A DNA stretch of 64,000 nucleotides from Chrysopilus asiliformis (GCA_964034945.1 OZ035962.1:101192284-101256283); one strand, 5' to 3'; numbered from the stretch's first letter, positions 11,006 to 22,879 are shown. Notes: generated from the sequence alone by a model not told the origin. Translations and numbers: made by a program.

Positions 11006-12167
11006 TTATTTAACATTTTTAAAATATTTATCTAATGGTGAAGCGCCTTTTCGAAGTTTTTCATTCGATCCAAAGGAAACATCTTCATCAAAATATTTTC
11101 CATATTTTTCGAATTGTTTGATCAAGTCTTTGGTAAGTTCTGAAAACGATAATTTCGTTCCACCATATTCAACCGGAAGTTGATCCCTCGAGACGAATTT
11201 ATAAAGAGATGTCAAATCGGATCCATGCTCGTAAATCTAAAATGGAGTTTTTTTTTAATTTTTTAGTCAAATAAAAGGTTTAATCCTACTTTATCCTTGA
11301 GTGAGTCCTCAACAACGTCTCTGACAATATCAACAGCAACTCTGGACAACGGTGTTGTGTTTATAAAGTGTAAACCTGTTATTTCGATTGGAGTCATTTG
11401 AGGGTTAATCAGAAAGTATTTTCTAATAAGTTCTCGCGAATATTGCGCCACATGAGCCTCTGTGATATTCGCCAAGTCAAAAATCACCCATGATCCAGAA
11501 GTTGTTGCGTCATCATTTTCCCATGCCAGGATTTCATATGCCAATGTTCCAACGAAACATGAATCGTCCAATGTGTACTTTTTGGGATCAAAAATTCCCC
11601 ATCTACCGATAAAAACAGCCGGTCTTGGTATATTTCCCTGAGGCATCACAATCCAAGTGCTAGAAATTACAAATCTATTTAATATAGATCTTTAATTAGT
11701 ATGATTTTAAGAAAATACTTCTGTTCTAGCAAATCACGAATTTTTGGATTCTTAAAAATGCTTCGATTTTTGTAAACGTCTGGATAAACATTTCGAACAG
11801 CATAAAACGAGTCCAACTTCTCCTTTGCCTTTTCAACGTTGTATTTGGCATTTCTCAAAAAAGACACCAGAAATTGATCATCATTACGAGATTTCAGTTG
11901 AGGTTCATTTTTTATACGAGATCGAAGTTCCTCAATTTTATTGACAAAAGTTACAGGATTTTCTCCAACAACCTTTTGACGTTCTTCTGAAAGTATTCTC
12001 ATTGTGGCCGATGCCTACGATAGAGTAAAGTTATAAACTGTTTTGTAAATTTAACTATTTTGTAAATTTATTATATGAAGAGTTGAAACTCGAAGAGGAA
12101 ACATGTTTTTCACATGTCTCGATAGACTCAAAAAAAAATTATGAAAAAAAGAAATACTCTTTACCAT
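11006..12167 (-). CDS. CT4: CRAL-TRIO protein, predicted cytosolic (ATG-only exon 1)
   Basis: Exons, gene order: 12165-12167, 11719-12014, 11290-11659 (370 nt) and 11006-11236, giving 299 residues. The first coding exon is the start codon alone, directly followed by GTAAAG. Exon 2 then reads ASATMRILSEERQ, so there is no signal peptide, and no alternative hydrophobic first exon was found in the 150-bp intron. The protein has DDQFLVSFLRNAKYN, GRWGIFDP, LANITEAH, LHFINTTP and LPVEYGG (about 243-249). The TATA box is 80 nt upstream. From the SGSW motif of exon 3 onward it is nearly identical to CT10, which has a signal peptide and lies 27 kb away in opposite orientation. Expected role: intracellular carrier of a hydrophobic ligand. 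Confidence 0.85.
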
Positions 12168-12245
12168 TGTTGGAATTTTATAAATCGTGTACCTTTACAG
12201 CTTAGCAAACTTAAAAATATTAATAAAAATCTAAAATCGCTGCGA

Positions 12246-12253
12246 TTTATATA
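12246..12253 (-). promoter_or_regulatory. TATA box of CT4
   Basis: TATATAAA on the minus strand, about 80 nt before the ATG. Confidence 0.6.
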
Positions 12254-12766
12254 CCCGATTTTTTATTAATTCACATGCAAAATTATTTTTAATTAGTTCT
12301 AGCTTCGCAACCGATTCTAATCATTGTCATCTACACTGAAAATGCTTTTGACTTGAAAATGGCCATCACTTAATTGTTATTGACTAACCGAAAATATATG
12401 TGACCACCAAAACCACAAATTAGCTTATGTTTTAATCATACAACAATTTTAATCCGTACATTTGTGCATGGGAAAGTGTTTTGTTTAACCTTGAACTCTA
12501 AAATGAAATGAGAAATTAAAAAAAAAATACTATGAAAAGCTCGAATTATAGAAAAACACTTTTTTTGATTATTCAGTACTTTATAATTAATGCTTTTCGT
12601 AAATTCCTCCGAAACTATGCATTTTTCAGTAGTCTTACATGTGACATAACTTGAAGATAGTAAAATTCCTTACACTGGTGTCTTCTACTATAACTCGATA
12701 TCTCAAACCGATATCAAGATATACCGTTATTTTAAAAAATTCAGTTTTAGCTATTCTCTCGAAAAC

Positions 12767-12895
12767 TACACGCAGAGAAAAAAACAGCAAATTTAACTAT
12801 CTAATAATGGAAAATCGTGACTTTTACCAAAAAAGTTAATTTCAATTACCAAAATAGTCAATTTAACCACCAAATGGTAAATTTCACCACTCAGG
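12767..12895 (+). repeat. Dispersed repeat TACACGCAGAGAA, copy 1
   Basis: TACACGCAGAGAAAAAAACAG followed by repeated CAATTACCAAAATAGTCAAT and AACCACCAAATGGTAAA phrases. A second copy is at 59516-59646. Looks like a MITE end; the other end is not clear. Confidence 0.5.
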
Positions 12896-12947
12896 AGTTA
12901 CATTTTTTATTAAAATATCTGATTTTGACTATTTTTGTAATCGATAT

Positions 12948-13232
12948 TAAGGCAGTCATTTACACTTGCGAATCTTTCCAGAATTTCTCCGCGAATTTTA
13001 TTCAGATGTTTATTCCGCGAATTTTATTATTCTATCGCGGAATAAATTCACTTAGCAAAAGTGGTCAAAATTGAATTTATTCCGCTGGTTTTGTACGAAA
13101 AATTCGACTTCGAGCGTCTTTCAGGAATAAATTTCAGAATTTTGTGTCGTATTGTAAAATGTCGTGTAACATGAATTTAGTGTCCCAAAATAAAATTCAC
13201 GGAATAAAGTGTCAGATGTAAACGGCGCCTTA
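12948..13232. mobile_element. MITE with TAAGGC termini
   Basis: Left end TAAGGCAGTCATTTACA and right end TGTAAACGGCGCCTTA are imperfect inverted copies. The interior repeats the phrase CCGCGAATTTTATTC / GAATAAA. No coding capacity. Confidence 0.5.
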
Positions 13233-13467
13233 GTTATAGTCCCAATTGCTCATTAAAAAATAGCTAGATCTACTATTTTTTTCTATTTATAACGGGTTTT
13301 CGGTGATACAAATATTATTCTCTTTAGATGAATTAACATTTTCATCATTCAGCGATATCCACTATCTTTTACCGTTATTAAGGTATTTTCATTGAGAAGT
13401 AAACTAACAGAAAATTTAAGCTATTAAAATTCTCTACGTATCTTTTTCTTTAAGTATCCTGTTTGCG

Positions 13468-13812
13468 TACACGGCAAAAAATCCTGGTGTATTTTTCAAT
13501 CCAAAATTATATTGACGAAATCTTAATAAAATTTTGGATTGGAATTTAATACATGCGAATTTTTGAAAAATTTTTAGCCCTTTTTGCCTTCATATTTTAA
13601 CAATTTTTTATTGTGCATGGAACTTAATTACTTTTAATATTAATGTCTACAATTTAATCAAAATTTTAGACTTTAATACTAAATTAAACTAAAATTAAAG
13701 TTATAAAAATTTCTAATCCATACTACTGGATTAGAATTTTGCATTGGATTACATATAGGTCCAGCTTAATCCAGTTCTGATTGGAATTTACTCCAAGATT
13801 TTTTACCGTGTA
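13468..13812. mobile_element. MITE with TACACGGCAAAAAATC termini
   Basis: Left TACACGGCAAAAAATCCTGG and right CCAAGATTTTTTACCGTGTA are inverted copies with few mismatches. AT-rich non-coding interior. Confidence 0.65.
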
Positions 13813-13979
13813 TCTTTAATAACTCCAGAACGCGTTGAGCTAGCGACATGATTTTTTTTTAAATCAGTTTTACAAAAATAATAGTTATTTATTAATTACG
13901 ATTTTTTAAATATTTTTTCCAAAACCAAACAGGAAAGTTTTGTGTTCATCACAACTGATATTAATTAAAATCATTCATG

Positions 13980-14260
13980 TAATTTGCTTTTTTGTCTATT
14001 TGTCTGTCAGGGTGAAATCTTGTAATCTAATTTTGGCTCACTTCCACTCATCCGAACATTTTCACTACTCCGTCCTTGTAAGGATACCGGAAAGCGGATA
14101 ACATGTACGGATAACATGATAACATGATTATCCTTTTCCGCAAATTTTCCCAAAAAACTCTTTTGGAGATTTTGGGGTCGCTGAACCCGTTTCTAGAGTC
14201 TAAATGTCCATAAGGATATCTCAAAGGCAAATATATATATTTTCGAAGATTACAAAGTAT
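13980..14260 (+). repeat. Dispersed repeat, GTAAGGATAAC family, copy 1
   Basis: Contains AATCTTGTAATCTAA, CTTCCACTCATCCGA and several phrases like TTATCCTTTTCC. Related copies are at about 7720-7860, 18800-19330, 33600-33870 (reverse), 44960-45440 and 63715-63960 (reverse). Class unknown. Confidence 0.5.
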
Positions 14261-14662
14261 AAAACACATAAAAAAACAACAAAAAAACTTAATTTAAATA
14301 AAATATTCTGAATATTTTGTTACAGTGTAATCTATTACCAAATTTTCACTATTCTAGCCATGTCTGATTATAATGTTTCAATTTAAGTAGAAATATGTTC
14401 TCATCTGACTCTTAATCAACTAATAAAAATTTTATTGCCGCTATCATCAGTGTTTTCGTGTTTTTCAAGTTTTTTTAATTTTTTTTTTTTGTTTTCTTTA
14501 CAATGTATTTTCTGAATATTATGCGAATTGGAAATCTAAAGTTCAAAAATACTAAATATTTCATTGCAGTTTCAATTTCATTGAACTTATATCTTTTACA
14601 TTTTTTGATAAACCATAGTAACAAAATATCACTAAGGCAACAAGTTACTACTTTGTTTTTGC

Positions 14663-14708
14663 CATAGATTTAAAAAATATATTTTAAAAAATATATTTTA
14701 AATCTATG
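14663..14708. repeat. Short AT palindrome
   Basis: CATAGATTTAAAAAATATAT and its inverted copy abut to form a 46-bp near-perfect palindrome. Probably the remnant of a larger inverted-repeat element. Confidence 0.45.
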
Positions 14709-15235
14709 ACAAAAAACAGTTAATCCAGTAGCGCTGATTACGAATCTGAACGTAAAAAATAATCTAGCAAAACAGATTTTCTTTTGAAATCTTTTTCCCC
14801 TTCCCTGATACAAATGAAAAGGTTTTCTACTATTTTCTCGAAATTGGTGCTTTGAATATATTTATTTTATAAACCTTTGGTCTGCATGATGAAACCAGTG
14901 AGAATTCTTGGTCCAAATTTTCAAAAGAAAATTATCGTTTCAAAAATGAAAACCTTTCATTTTTTTTCTGACAATGTTCCTCTGGAAAGCTTTCAGGAAA
15001 CCCATACAGAGATGCCTCGATTGACAACATTTTTGGACAGGTACAACTTTATAATTTCTATATCGTAACGTTACGTCGCGTCGTTTATTGATCACTAGCT
15101 TGCATAGCCGTCGTTGCCGGGTTAGAGTTTTCTCCATAAGTTTTTTGGAACAAATAACGCAAAAATAATTTCAAACTGTTGAAAAAATTCGTTATCCTTT
15201 CAGAACCTCCGTTTCGAATTTTGAAATTCGAACAC

Positions 15236-15473
15236 CAGGGCAGCAATCATGTATTCCGACGCGTCTCTGTCTTTCGACTTCGACGCAGCTTTTAACTCTT
15301 GACTTCGGCATATCAGCAGCTTCAAATTTCCTGGAGTGACAGTCAGAATCACGTTTCGATTCATAGTGACGATTCCGCGAAATTTCAAGCTGCAGATATG
15401 GCGAAGTCAAGAGTTAAAAGCTGCGTCGAAGTCGAAAGGCAGAGACGCGTCGGAATACATGATTGGTGCCCAG
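15236..15473. mobile_element. Hairpin MITE with CAGGGCA terminus
   Basis: Two arms of about 85 bp, starting CAGGGCAGCAATCATGTATT and ending CATGATTGGTGCCCAG, are inverted copies that include GACGCGTCTC and TTTTAACTCTTGACTTCG. The ends match those of the 2.1 kb element at 30475-32623. Confidence 0.7.
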
Positions 15474-16430
15474 ATTCATCAGAGGCGCCGAAAACTTCCG
15501 ATTTCGCAGCGTCTTGACGGGAAGACTTCATGACAAAAAATAATGTTTTAAAACACCAACTCCCTTCCCCATCCCCTTTGTTTACACCCTTATTGATAAA
15601 ACTCCGTCTTCCTAAGCATCTACTTTCACATGCTGTGAAAATCACAAGTTTCTAGCTACAGGAGCTTAGGCTGTGCGCAGGTCCGTGCCAAGGCGAACCG
15701 GCACGAAAACCTGAAAATTTCCAAGCATACACAAACTGCGTTCTATCAATTTTTCTAAAATTGAAAATTTTGAAACAACGGTCACAGAGGAGAGATTTGT
15801 CTCCAATTTTGGTTGTGATTATCTAGTTCAGTGGTTCTTAACCTGAGTTCAATCGAACCTCAGGGGTTCGATGAATCAGTCTCCCGGGTTCAGCGGAGGT
15901 CAAAACATACACTTTTTGTTTTTATGTGAAAATCATGTTATACCCGGACAAGTTAGAAAAATTTCCCAGATTTCTGGAAAACACAACAATGTGTGAAAAG
16001 CGGACGGAAAGAGGGAAAGAACATCTGTGCAAGCGATTATCCGGACTATGAAAGGTATTGCTGTATTTGTTTTCAATAGCTGCGTTCCCGACCCATGTAA
16101 AAACTACTGCGCAGTACTTGCCATTAATTTTTGTCGGGAACGCACTTTTGGATGATTGCAAGCAAATCCTAAGATTCGGAATGAGAGGATGTGTAGATGC
16201 GAGCGTTCCGCAGTACTCCGCAGTAGGTTTTTCAAGGATCGGGAACGCAGCTAATGAAATTAAAATCCGTAAATACGAAATAATTGTTTTTAGTGAAGAA
16301 ATTTTTTTTTCTATTTTGGCGGATCGTTTAGGTACCGCTTTCCTGGACAGTAAAAATTTTATTGATCAGCAAACACTTTTTTTTATTTATCTGTTAAACT
16401 ATTCATGAATCCAAAATTTTTACTAGGCAC
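15474..16430. other. Intergenic, repeat-derived
   Basis: No gene recognised. GCTGCGTTCCCGACC near 16079 and GATCGGGAACGCAGC near 16237 form an inverted repeat, probably another MITE. Open frames here have no similarity I recognise. Confidence 0.4.
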
Positions 16431-16711
16431 CACGGCATACAGACAACCAAGGTATGCCGTAAACTCAAATCTGACATTTCTTTGCAACGTCACTTGTGCC
16501 GATTAGTTCGTCAAGTGCAGAGGGAATTTTGTATTCTGGATGGTTTTTTTTTAAATTTGTGCGATTTAAATAAGATATTTGTAAATTAGTGGACTGATTG
16601 CATTAAATAGTGATCAATAAACATAAAAATTAATTAAAAAAAGTCGGCACAAATGACGTCACACATGACTATCAAAAGTTTACAGCATACCTTGGTTGTC
16701 TGTATGCCGTG
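16431..16711. mobile_element. MITE with 35-bp TIRs and 8-bp TSD
   Basis: Ends CACGGCATACAGACAACC... and ...GGTTGTCTGTATGCCGTG are inverted copies of about 35 bp. CTAGGCAC is duplicated exactly on both sides (16423-16430 and 16712-16719). The 8-bp duplication suggests mobilisation by a hAT or similar transposase. Confidence 0.85.
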
Positions 16712-17072
16712 CTAGGCACGTTTTTTCAAGTGCACGATTTTTTCACTTTACTAGTACATCTACTATGAAAATGTCAATGTGGTAGTGAAATTTTGATTTT
16801 GCAAATGAATGTTTTGTAGCATTCACGCCCGTGAACGTGTTCACGCTATAAACCACACGCTTCGCCATTAGACCTTAGGTATTCTTTATTTAAAAAAACC
16901 GGTATTAGTGAATTCCACAAAAAATGCCTATTTGTATTAAGAAAACGTAAAAACTGTTTCTACGCAATTACTATATTTTACTGATTAATCAATTTAGTTT
17001 TAGATTATTTAAAAAAAGTTAAAACAATAAAAAGCTCGTGAAATATATTTATTGGAATTTTAATAATATTTT

Positions 17073-18237
17073 TTATTGTAAGTATTTAACAATTGGTGAG
17101 TCGCCTTTTCGGAGCTTTTCGTTTGTTCCGAACATTTCTTGATCTTCATCAAAATAGTCTGCATATTTTGCAAACACTTCGGTCAAGCCCGTGGTAAGAC
17201 CTGGAAAAGTCAACTTTGGTCCGCCATATTCAACTGGAAGCCGTTCTTTTGGAACAAATTTGTAAAGAGACTCTAAATCGGATCCATGGTCGTAAATCTA
17301 AAAAAAAAACATCTTAAATATTAAAATACTAATTTATATTTGGCTTTTTTTCTACCTTGTCTTTTAATGAATCGTTGACAACATTTCTGCCAATCTCAAC
17401 AGCTTTCTTCGACAACGGACTTGTATTTATAAAGTGAAATCCCTTTATTTCAATTGGAGTCATTTCAGGGTTAACTATGTAATATTTTCGAAAAAGATCG
17501 TACGTATATTCCGCTGCATGAGCTTCCGTCGTATTTGCCAAATCGAAAATCACCCACGCCCCAAAAATTGTCGCATCATCATTTTCCCATGCAGAAATCT
17601 CATGTCCTATTGTTCCAACGAAACACACATCTTCTAAACTGTACTTTTTTGGGTCAAAAGCTCCCCATCGACCAATAAAAATAGCCGGTCCTGGTGAATT
17701 TCCTGGAGGCAATGGGAATCCAGTTCTTAAAAATTATAATCTCTCAAACTCTGTATTTTCAAAAAAAAATTCAAATATTACCCGCCATCGAGTAACTCTC
17801 GAATTTTTGGGTTCTTAAAAATGTTTCGATTTTTAAATATGTTTGGATAAACGTTTCGAATTGCATAAAACGAGTCCAACTTATTCAGTGCTTTTTTTAA
17901 ATCGTATTTCGCATTTCTCAAAAATGCTACCAAAAATTGATCGCTTGTCCGGGATTTCAGGTGTGGCTGACTTTTCACAACTGCTCGAAATTCCTCAATC
18001 TTGTCCAACAATGTCTTAGGGTTCTCACCAACAATTCGTTGCCGTGCCTCGGACATTGGCCTGATTGAGCCCAATTCACCTATTTGTGACTATGATAGAT
18101 AAAAGTTAAGTATTTTTCTAAACTATAGACCTTAATTAATTAGAAAAATCGCCCTTAATGGAAACTAAGAGAAAGTTTTTTGACTAAATTCTACACAAAT
18201 AATTCGAAAAACAATAAAAATATAAATATTTTACCAT
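17073..18237 (-). CDS. CT5: CRAL-TRIO protein, predicted cytosolic (ATG-only exon 1)
   Basis: Exons, gene order: 18235-18237, 17782-18089, 17356-17725 (370 nt) and 17073-17297, giving 301 residues. As in CT4, coding exon 1 is ATG followed at once by the donor GTAAAA; exon 2 continues SQIGELGSIRPMSEARQ, which is polar, so no signal peptide. The only ATG in the upstream stretch is this one. The domain has DQFLVAFLRNAKYD, GRWGAFDP, LANTTEAH, FHFINTSP and LPVEYGG. At the start of exon 3 GF replaces the usual TW. A TATA box lies 84 nt upstream, and AATAAA follows the stop at about 17050. Exon 4 has no internal early ATG, so ORF-only scans could miss it. Role as CT4. Confidence 0.86.
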
Positions 18238-18320
18238 TTTATATAGGTTTATATAAATTATAAGTCCTTGTAACCCCAGTGTCTTTAAAAAGTTAATCAA
18301 AAATTTGAAAAGTCTTGGTA

Positions 18321-18327
18321 TTTTATA
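18321..18327 (-). promoter_or_regulatory. TATA box of CT5
   Basis: TATAAAA on the minus strand, 84 nt before the ATG. Confidence 0.6.
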
Positions 18328-18799
18328 CTCCGTTTATCAGTCATTTTATTTGCACACAAAATGTTCGTTATTTGCTCTAAAAAAATTAGGTTCATAACCC
18401 AGTCCGATAATGAAATCTATTTTAAATTTGTTTATATTTTTTAACTGTCTGTAGAATTGTTTATTTTCCTATGCAGCTTAGGCAAAAAAATTTAATCTGG
18501 TTCTTAGTCAGAGTTCACAAAATCATGTTTTCCACGTTTTGTTTATATTTTTGTAGAGGGAATCATTTTTTTCGCAATTTATTTTTAGAAAATTAGTATA
18601 AAAAAGAAATGTATGATGGAAATAAGTAACTATTCGAGATTTTTCATTCGCTAAAGAGATTCTTCGAAATGTCATTGTACCCAGAAATTATTGAATATTT
18701 TGGGGTATGTCGATCTATGGAAGTACCTTAACCTCTGTGCATCAACATTTACTGGAAAATTTCATCTTTGAACACTTTTTAAAGCTCTTATTTAGCTTC
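18328..18799. other. Intergenic upstream of CT5
   Basis: AT-rich sequence. I see no gene or defined repeat. Confidence 0.4.
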
Positions 18800-19330
18800 G
18801 TACGTCTGTCAGTCAAGGTTAAATCTTGTAATCTAAGTTTGACCCACTTCCACTCATCCGATTGACTTGAAATTTCGTAACTCCGGGGACAATTCCATAT
18901 TTTCACTACTTCATCCTCGTAAAGACAACCGAAGGTCCTGTTAGGATAACACAGTTTTCATTTTACTCAAATTTTCCCGAAAAAAATCGCATCTGGAGTT
19001 TTTCGGGTCGCTAAATCCGATTCTGGCGTTAAGAACGTTGAAGGAATAACGGATGGTCATGTAACGATAACGTAATTATCCGTTACCTGAAATTTTCTGG
19101 AATGTATCCAGAAAATATATGGAGTCACTGTATCCCATTCTGACGTTAAGAAGCCTGTAAGGACAGCGAAAGATCCTGTAAGTGTAACGTGGTTATCCTT
19201 TTCCCCAAATATTCCGGAAAAAATTGCATCTAGAGATTTTTTGTGGTGGATGAATCGGATTTTAGAATCAAAAAGTCGGTAAGGATATCTCAAGGGCAAG
19301 AATATATTAGAAGACAAAAACATGTACATT
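18800..19330 (+). repeat. Dispersed repeat, GTAAGGATAAC family, copy 2
   Basis: Several tandem-like phrases (GAAGGTCCTGTTAGGATAAC, TTATCCTTTTCCCC) matching the other family copies. No coding capacity. Confidence 0.5.
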
Positions 19331-19966
19331 AGTGTGGCAAAATACAGACGTTATTTTTAGAGAGAAATATGCGTTCTAATCAAAAATTCTATACAAAAAT
19401 GCGCCGCAAGCGATTTCATAAAATTTAAGACACCATGGAGCTAGAAACGCACAAAAAAACCGCGTCGCAGGCAAAAATTTTTGGTTTCAAAGGTAGATCA
19501 GGAAAAACACTAGAATTCCGGGACGCCGGAAAAACATACAATAATCCGGGATTGTTCCGGGGAATCGAAGAGACCAAATTGAAGTGCAAGCTTTTAGCAC
19601 AGATACGGCTTTTATCAAAAGTTAAATTACGTCCAAAAATGGGAATAAATGAATTATTATCCCTCCCACTCTTCCATACTAATAAAAAATATACGCGAAT
19701 TGTTCAAAAACGGTTAAATTATTTAAGAAAAAAATTTTTAGAACAAAAAGGTTTTTAGAGTACCTACCTATGACTTTAAATAACTCTCCCATACATCAAA
19801 ATCCGATTCGAGCCAATTTTTATAAGTCCAGTTGGAATTTTACTAAATGGCTTTCCGTATGGTTCTATAGGAGAATAACAGCTTTCAAATCCAAAAAATT
19901 GCATCAAAATCGATTTTTCTGGTATCGCTTAAATGTGGAAAGCTTATATAGAACTTTATTCTGAAC
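19331..19966. other. Intergenic, diverged repeats
   Basis: Contains ACATCAAAATCCGATT, a phrase shared with the foldback-like elements. The 107-codon open frame at 19435-19758 resembles no family I know and sits in repeat-like sequence, so it is not called. Confidence 0.35.
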
Positions 19967-19974
19967 ACATACAC

Positions 19975-20637
19975 CAGTGTTGTTCCTCTACGCGTAGACT
20001 TTGATTGTCTACACTTCAGTGTAGACAATAGCGTAGACAATAGATTTGGGGTAGACAATGTAGACATTGGCGTAGACAATGTCGACTTTGCGTAGACAAT
20101 GTAGACTTTCTCATATCTGTCTAAACAAAGCCATCAGTGAGTCATATATCTAATCCTATACTATATAGGAAATGGCCAATTACAAGAAATGGCGAGGCGC
20201 TGCTGTCCCTAAAGAGTTAAATTTATATGAAAATTCGCTAACTGAGCGACACCAGCGCCGTACCTATCGTACGTGCCCACAGTGAAATTCTGTTTTTTTT
20301 TTAAATATGGCAGGAAGGCTTAAAAACAAAGCATTTAAAGAGCTGGGCTTTGAGGCCAACAGCAAATACTCCGCTTTTTGCCTGCAGTGCAAACATTTTT
20401 TACAAAATACTGCCGAAAGCCGACTAAGACGGGATTTGGCGATTGCTTCCTGGAAATTGTGCTTTATTAAGTTAAAATAATTGAAGAAAATGAGATTTTA
20501 AAACTAAATCAGCTATCCTTTATTTTATTGATTGTCTACATTGTCTACGCGTAGAGAATAGACCATTGTCTACAGTAATAGTCTACGCGTAGACAATGGT
20601 GTAGTCTACATCACGTAGACTACGCGGCACAACACTG
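19975..20637. mobile_element. hAT element relic, 663 bp, 8-bp TSD
   Basis: Starts CAGTGTTGTTCCTCTACGCG and ends CGCGGCACAACACTG, flanked on both sides by ACATACAC (19967-19974 and 20638-20645). CAGTGTTG termini and an 8-bp duplication are hAT hallmarks. Subterminal GTAGACAATG/CATTGTCTAC repeats occur at both ends. Confidence 0.85.
20307..20480 (+). pseudogene. hAT transposase N-terminal fragment (zinc-finger-like)
   Basis: A 57-codon frame inside the hAT relic begins with ATG and has the CxxC pair FCLQCKHF. The position near the N terminus of a hAT element suggests a cut-down BED-type zinc finger. The rest of the transposase is missing. Inference from context; the match is weak. Confidence 0.4.
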
Positions 20638-20845
20638 ACATACACACACACATACTGATTTTGATTTTTCAAATGATTTTAATCTGTTTCTATTATGTAA
20701 GAAATGGAAAATTAAAAAAATCTAATAAAATTTCATAACACTAATTCAAATTCTTATAAAGCAACAAGATTACATATAGAATATGCCTGCTATTAAATTA
20801 TGTTTTCCATATAGCATAAATTTGGTAAGAAATTGAAGATAAAAC

Positions 20846-22017
20846 CTATGGTGCTTTGTAAAACTTAAAGTATTTCGCTATTGGTGAGATGCCTTTTCGA
20901 AGAGACTCATTTGTTTTACATGAAACATCTTCAAAATAATTTGCATATTCCTCAAACCGTGTTGTCAAGTCTTCGGTGAGGTCCGCAAAGCTAGACCCCG
21001 TGCCTCCATATTCAACTGGAAGTTGATCTCTCGGGACGAATTTATAAAGAGACGTCAAATTGCATCCATGCACATGAATCTGTAAAAGATTTTTTTTAAT
21101 TGCTTTGTTAAAATGTTTTATGTTTCTACTCTATTTCTAAGCGGTGCTTCGATAACGTGACTCGCAAGTTCGACTAGAATCCTTGAAAATGGCGTTGTGT
21201 TTATGAAGTGAAAACCTCTTACTTCGATTGGAGTGATTTCACTGTTAACAAGAAAATACTTTCTAAAAACTGTACTCGAATATTGTGTAACGTGAGCTTC
21301 CGTAATATCCGCCATGTCAAAAATGATCCATGCTCCAAAAAGTGTCGCATCATCATTTTCATATGAGTATATCTCGTATGCTGCCGTTCCAAAGAACTCC
21401 ATATCTTCAAAGTCGTATTTTTTTGGGTCAAAGGCTCCATAACGACCAATAAATATCGCCAAACTTATCGCACTCGTTTGGGGAATAGCAAACCACACGC
21501 TAAAAATTAAAATTTCTCAAATCACGGTTTTTTGCTATAAAACGCATAAAGAAATAATACCCGCATTTGAGCATCTCTGGTATAATTGTGTTATTGAAAA
21601 TGTTTCGATTTATGTAAACGTCCGGATATACATTTCGTATTGCACAGAATGCGTCTATATTTTGCGCTGCTTTTTCAACATCGTATTTAGCATTTCTCAA
21701 AAAGGACACCAAAAACTGATCGTCGGTTGGTGATTCAAGATGTGGTAGACTTTTGAGACAACACCGAAGTTCATCAATTTTCTCAGATAGCATATCTGGA
21801 TATTCACCAATAATCCTTTGCCGATCTTCAGAAATGGGCCTTATTGTGGCAAAAGCGAAAGAAAGTATCTGCGAAAAAGTATTTTTTTTATTATTAAAAC
21901 TTTATTTGTACTGACTTTATTTATTAAAAGTCGAAATATTTTCACGCTTTCCGATAGAAATTTAACAAAATTGAATTTGATACTAACTAAATTCAACACA
22001 AAAATTTTAATAAACAT
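20846..22017 (-). CDS. CT6: secreted CRAL-TRIO lipid-carrier-like protein
   Basis: Exons, gene order: 21988-22017, 21561-21868, 21130-21499 (370 nt) and 20846-21079, giving 313 residues. The N terminus, MFIKIFVLNLILSFAFA, is a signal peptide almost identical to that of CT1 and from a homologous first exon. The mature part has DDQFLVSFLRNAKYD, GRYGAFDP, MADITEAH, FHFINTTP and LPVEYGG. Exon 4 opens IHVHGC. The asparagine of the conserved ANIT sequon is aspartate here. A CATAAAA box lies about 80 nt upstream. It is followed downstream on the same strand by CT5 and preceded by CT7, in the minus-strand block. Confidence 0.88.
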
Positions 22018-22095
22018 TGTGAAGAAAATTTGCACATTTAGTCTGCTCCGCTATTATTTTAATGAAAAGTATTACAATGGCCTAAAGCCTCGACA

Positions 22096-22102
22096 TTTTA
22101 TG
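22096..22102 (-). promoter_or_regulatory. TATA-like box of CT6
   Basis: CATAAAA followed by TGTCGAG, the same core-promoter context as CT7 and CT8 (TATAAAATGTCGAG). Confidence 0.5.
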
Positions 22103-22607
22103 CACAGCTTTATTATGATTTTATTTGCACGCGACAAAGGCCTTTAAAAGTTTCAGTTGCAATAAAAATTGTGATACTGCAACCAATTCCGAAGGTTTGT
22201 GGTCTTGAAGGTTTTTTAAACCATGAAAACTTTATTGGAAAATCGTGTCTTCGCGTGTTTTGTTTAAATATTCTTTAAATTTTACACATTTTAAAAAAAA
22301 GGTTGTATTAAAAACTGAGTTTTCCACCACGATTTCTCCAAACATTATTCAGTTCAGTGAAACCAAAAAATTATCTGGTATTTGCTGCACTGCACTCGAT
22401 AAATTTTGTTGTGAGAGAGAAATTTGCTCTTTGACGAAATTCACTTTTGTCATTGCTGGATTTTTTTTGTTATGATGTTATTTCACTGTAGAAACTTATT
22501 TGCAAAAAAAATGATTTTTCGCCCTTTAATCAAAAATTTCAAAATACAAGTGTTACCAGATTGATGCGAATTGCCTTTATACTATACTGCTTTTAACGTT
22601 GAAAATA

Positions 22608-22879
22608 CAGTAATCCCTCCAACTGCTCGGTAGATATGTTCCACAAAAAGAGCGCCCAAACCGAAACCGCGCATTGTGAACCCTTCTTTGTATGAAATTT
22701 TGGGGTTGGGAACACAAAAACCGCGCAGCAGCGAAATTTTTACCGCGCAGTTCGAAATTTTGGTATTAAAAACTTAACCGCGCAGTTGCGAAACCGCGCA
22801 GTTAAAAAAAATGGAGCAGTTAAAAATCGTGCAGTTAAAAACCGCGCAGTTAAAAACCGCGCAGTTGGAGGGATTACTG
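22608..22879. mobile_element. Tc1/mariner-type (pogo-like) MITE, TA TSD
   Basis: Inverted ends CAGTAATCCCTCCAACTGC and GCAGTTGGAGGGATTACTG are flanked by TA (22606-22607 and 22880-22881). The interior holds tandem copies of ACCGCGCAGTTAAAA (about 22770-22865). Termini and TA duplication resemble pogo/Tigger-derived MITEs. Confidence 0.75.

Noticed and set aside
19435..19758. 107-codon plus-strand frame, lysine-rich
   Set aside because: No recognised family, no splice or promoter context, and neighbouring sequence consists of dispersed repeats.
21818..22147. 109-codon plus-strand frame
   Set aside because: Antisense to intron 1, exon 1 and the promoter of CT6; AT-rich chance frame.
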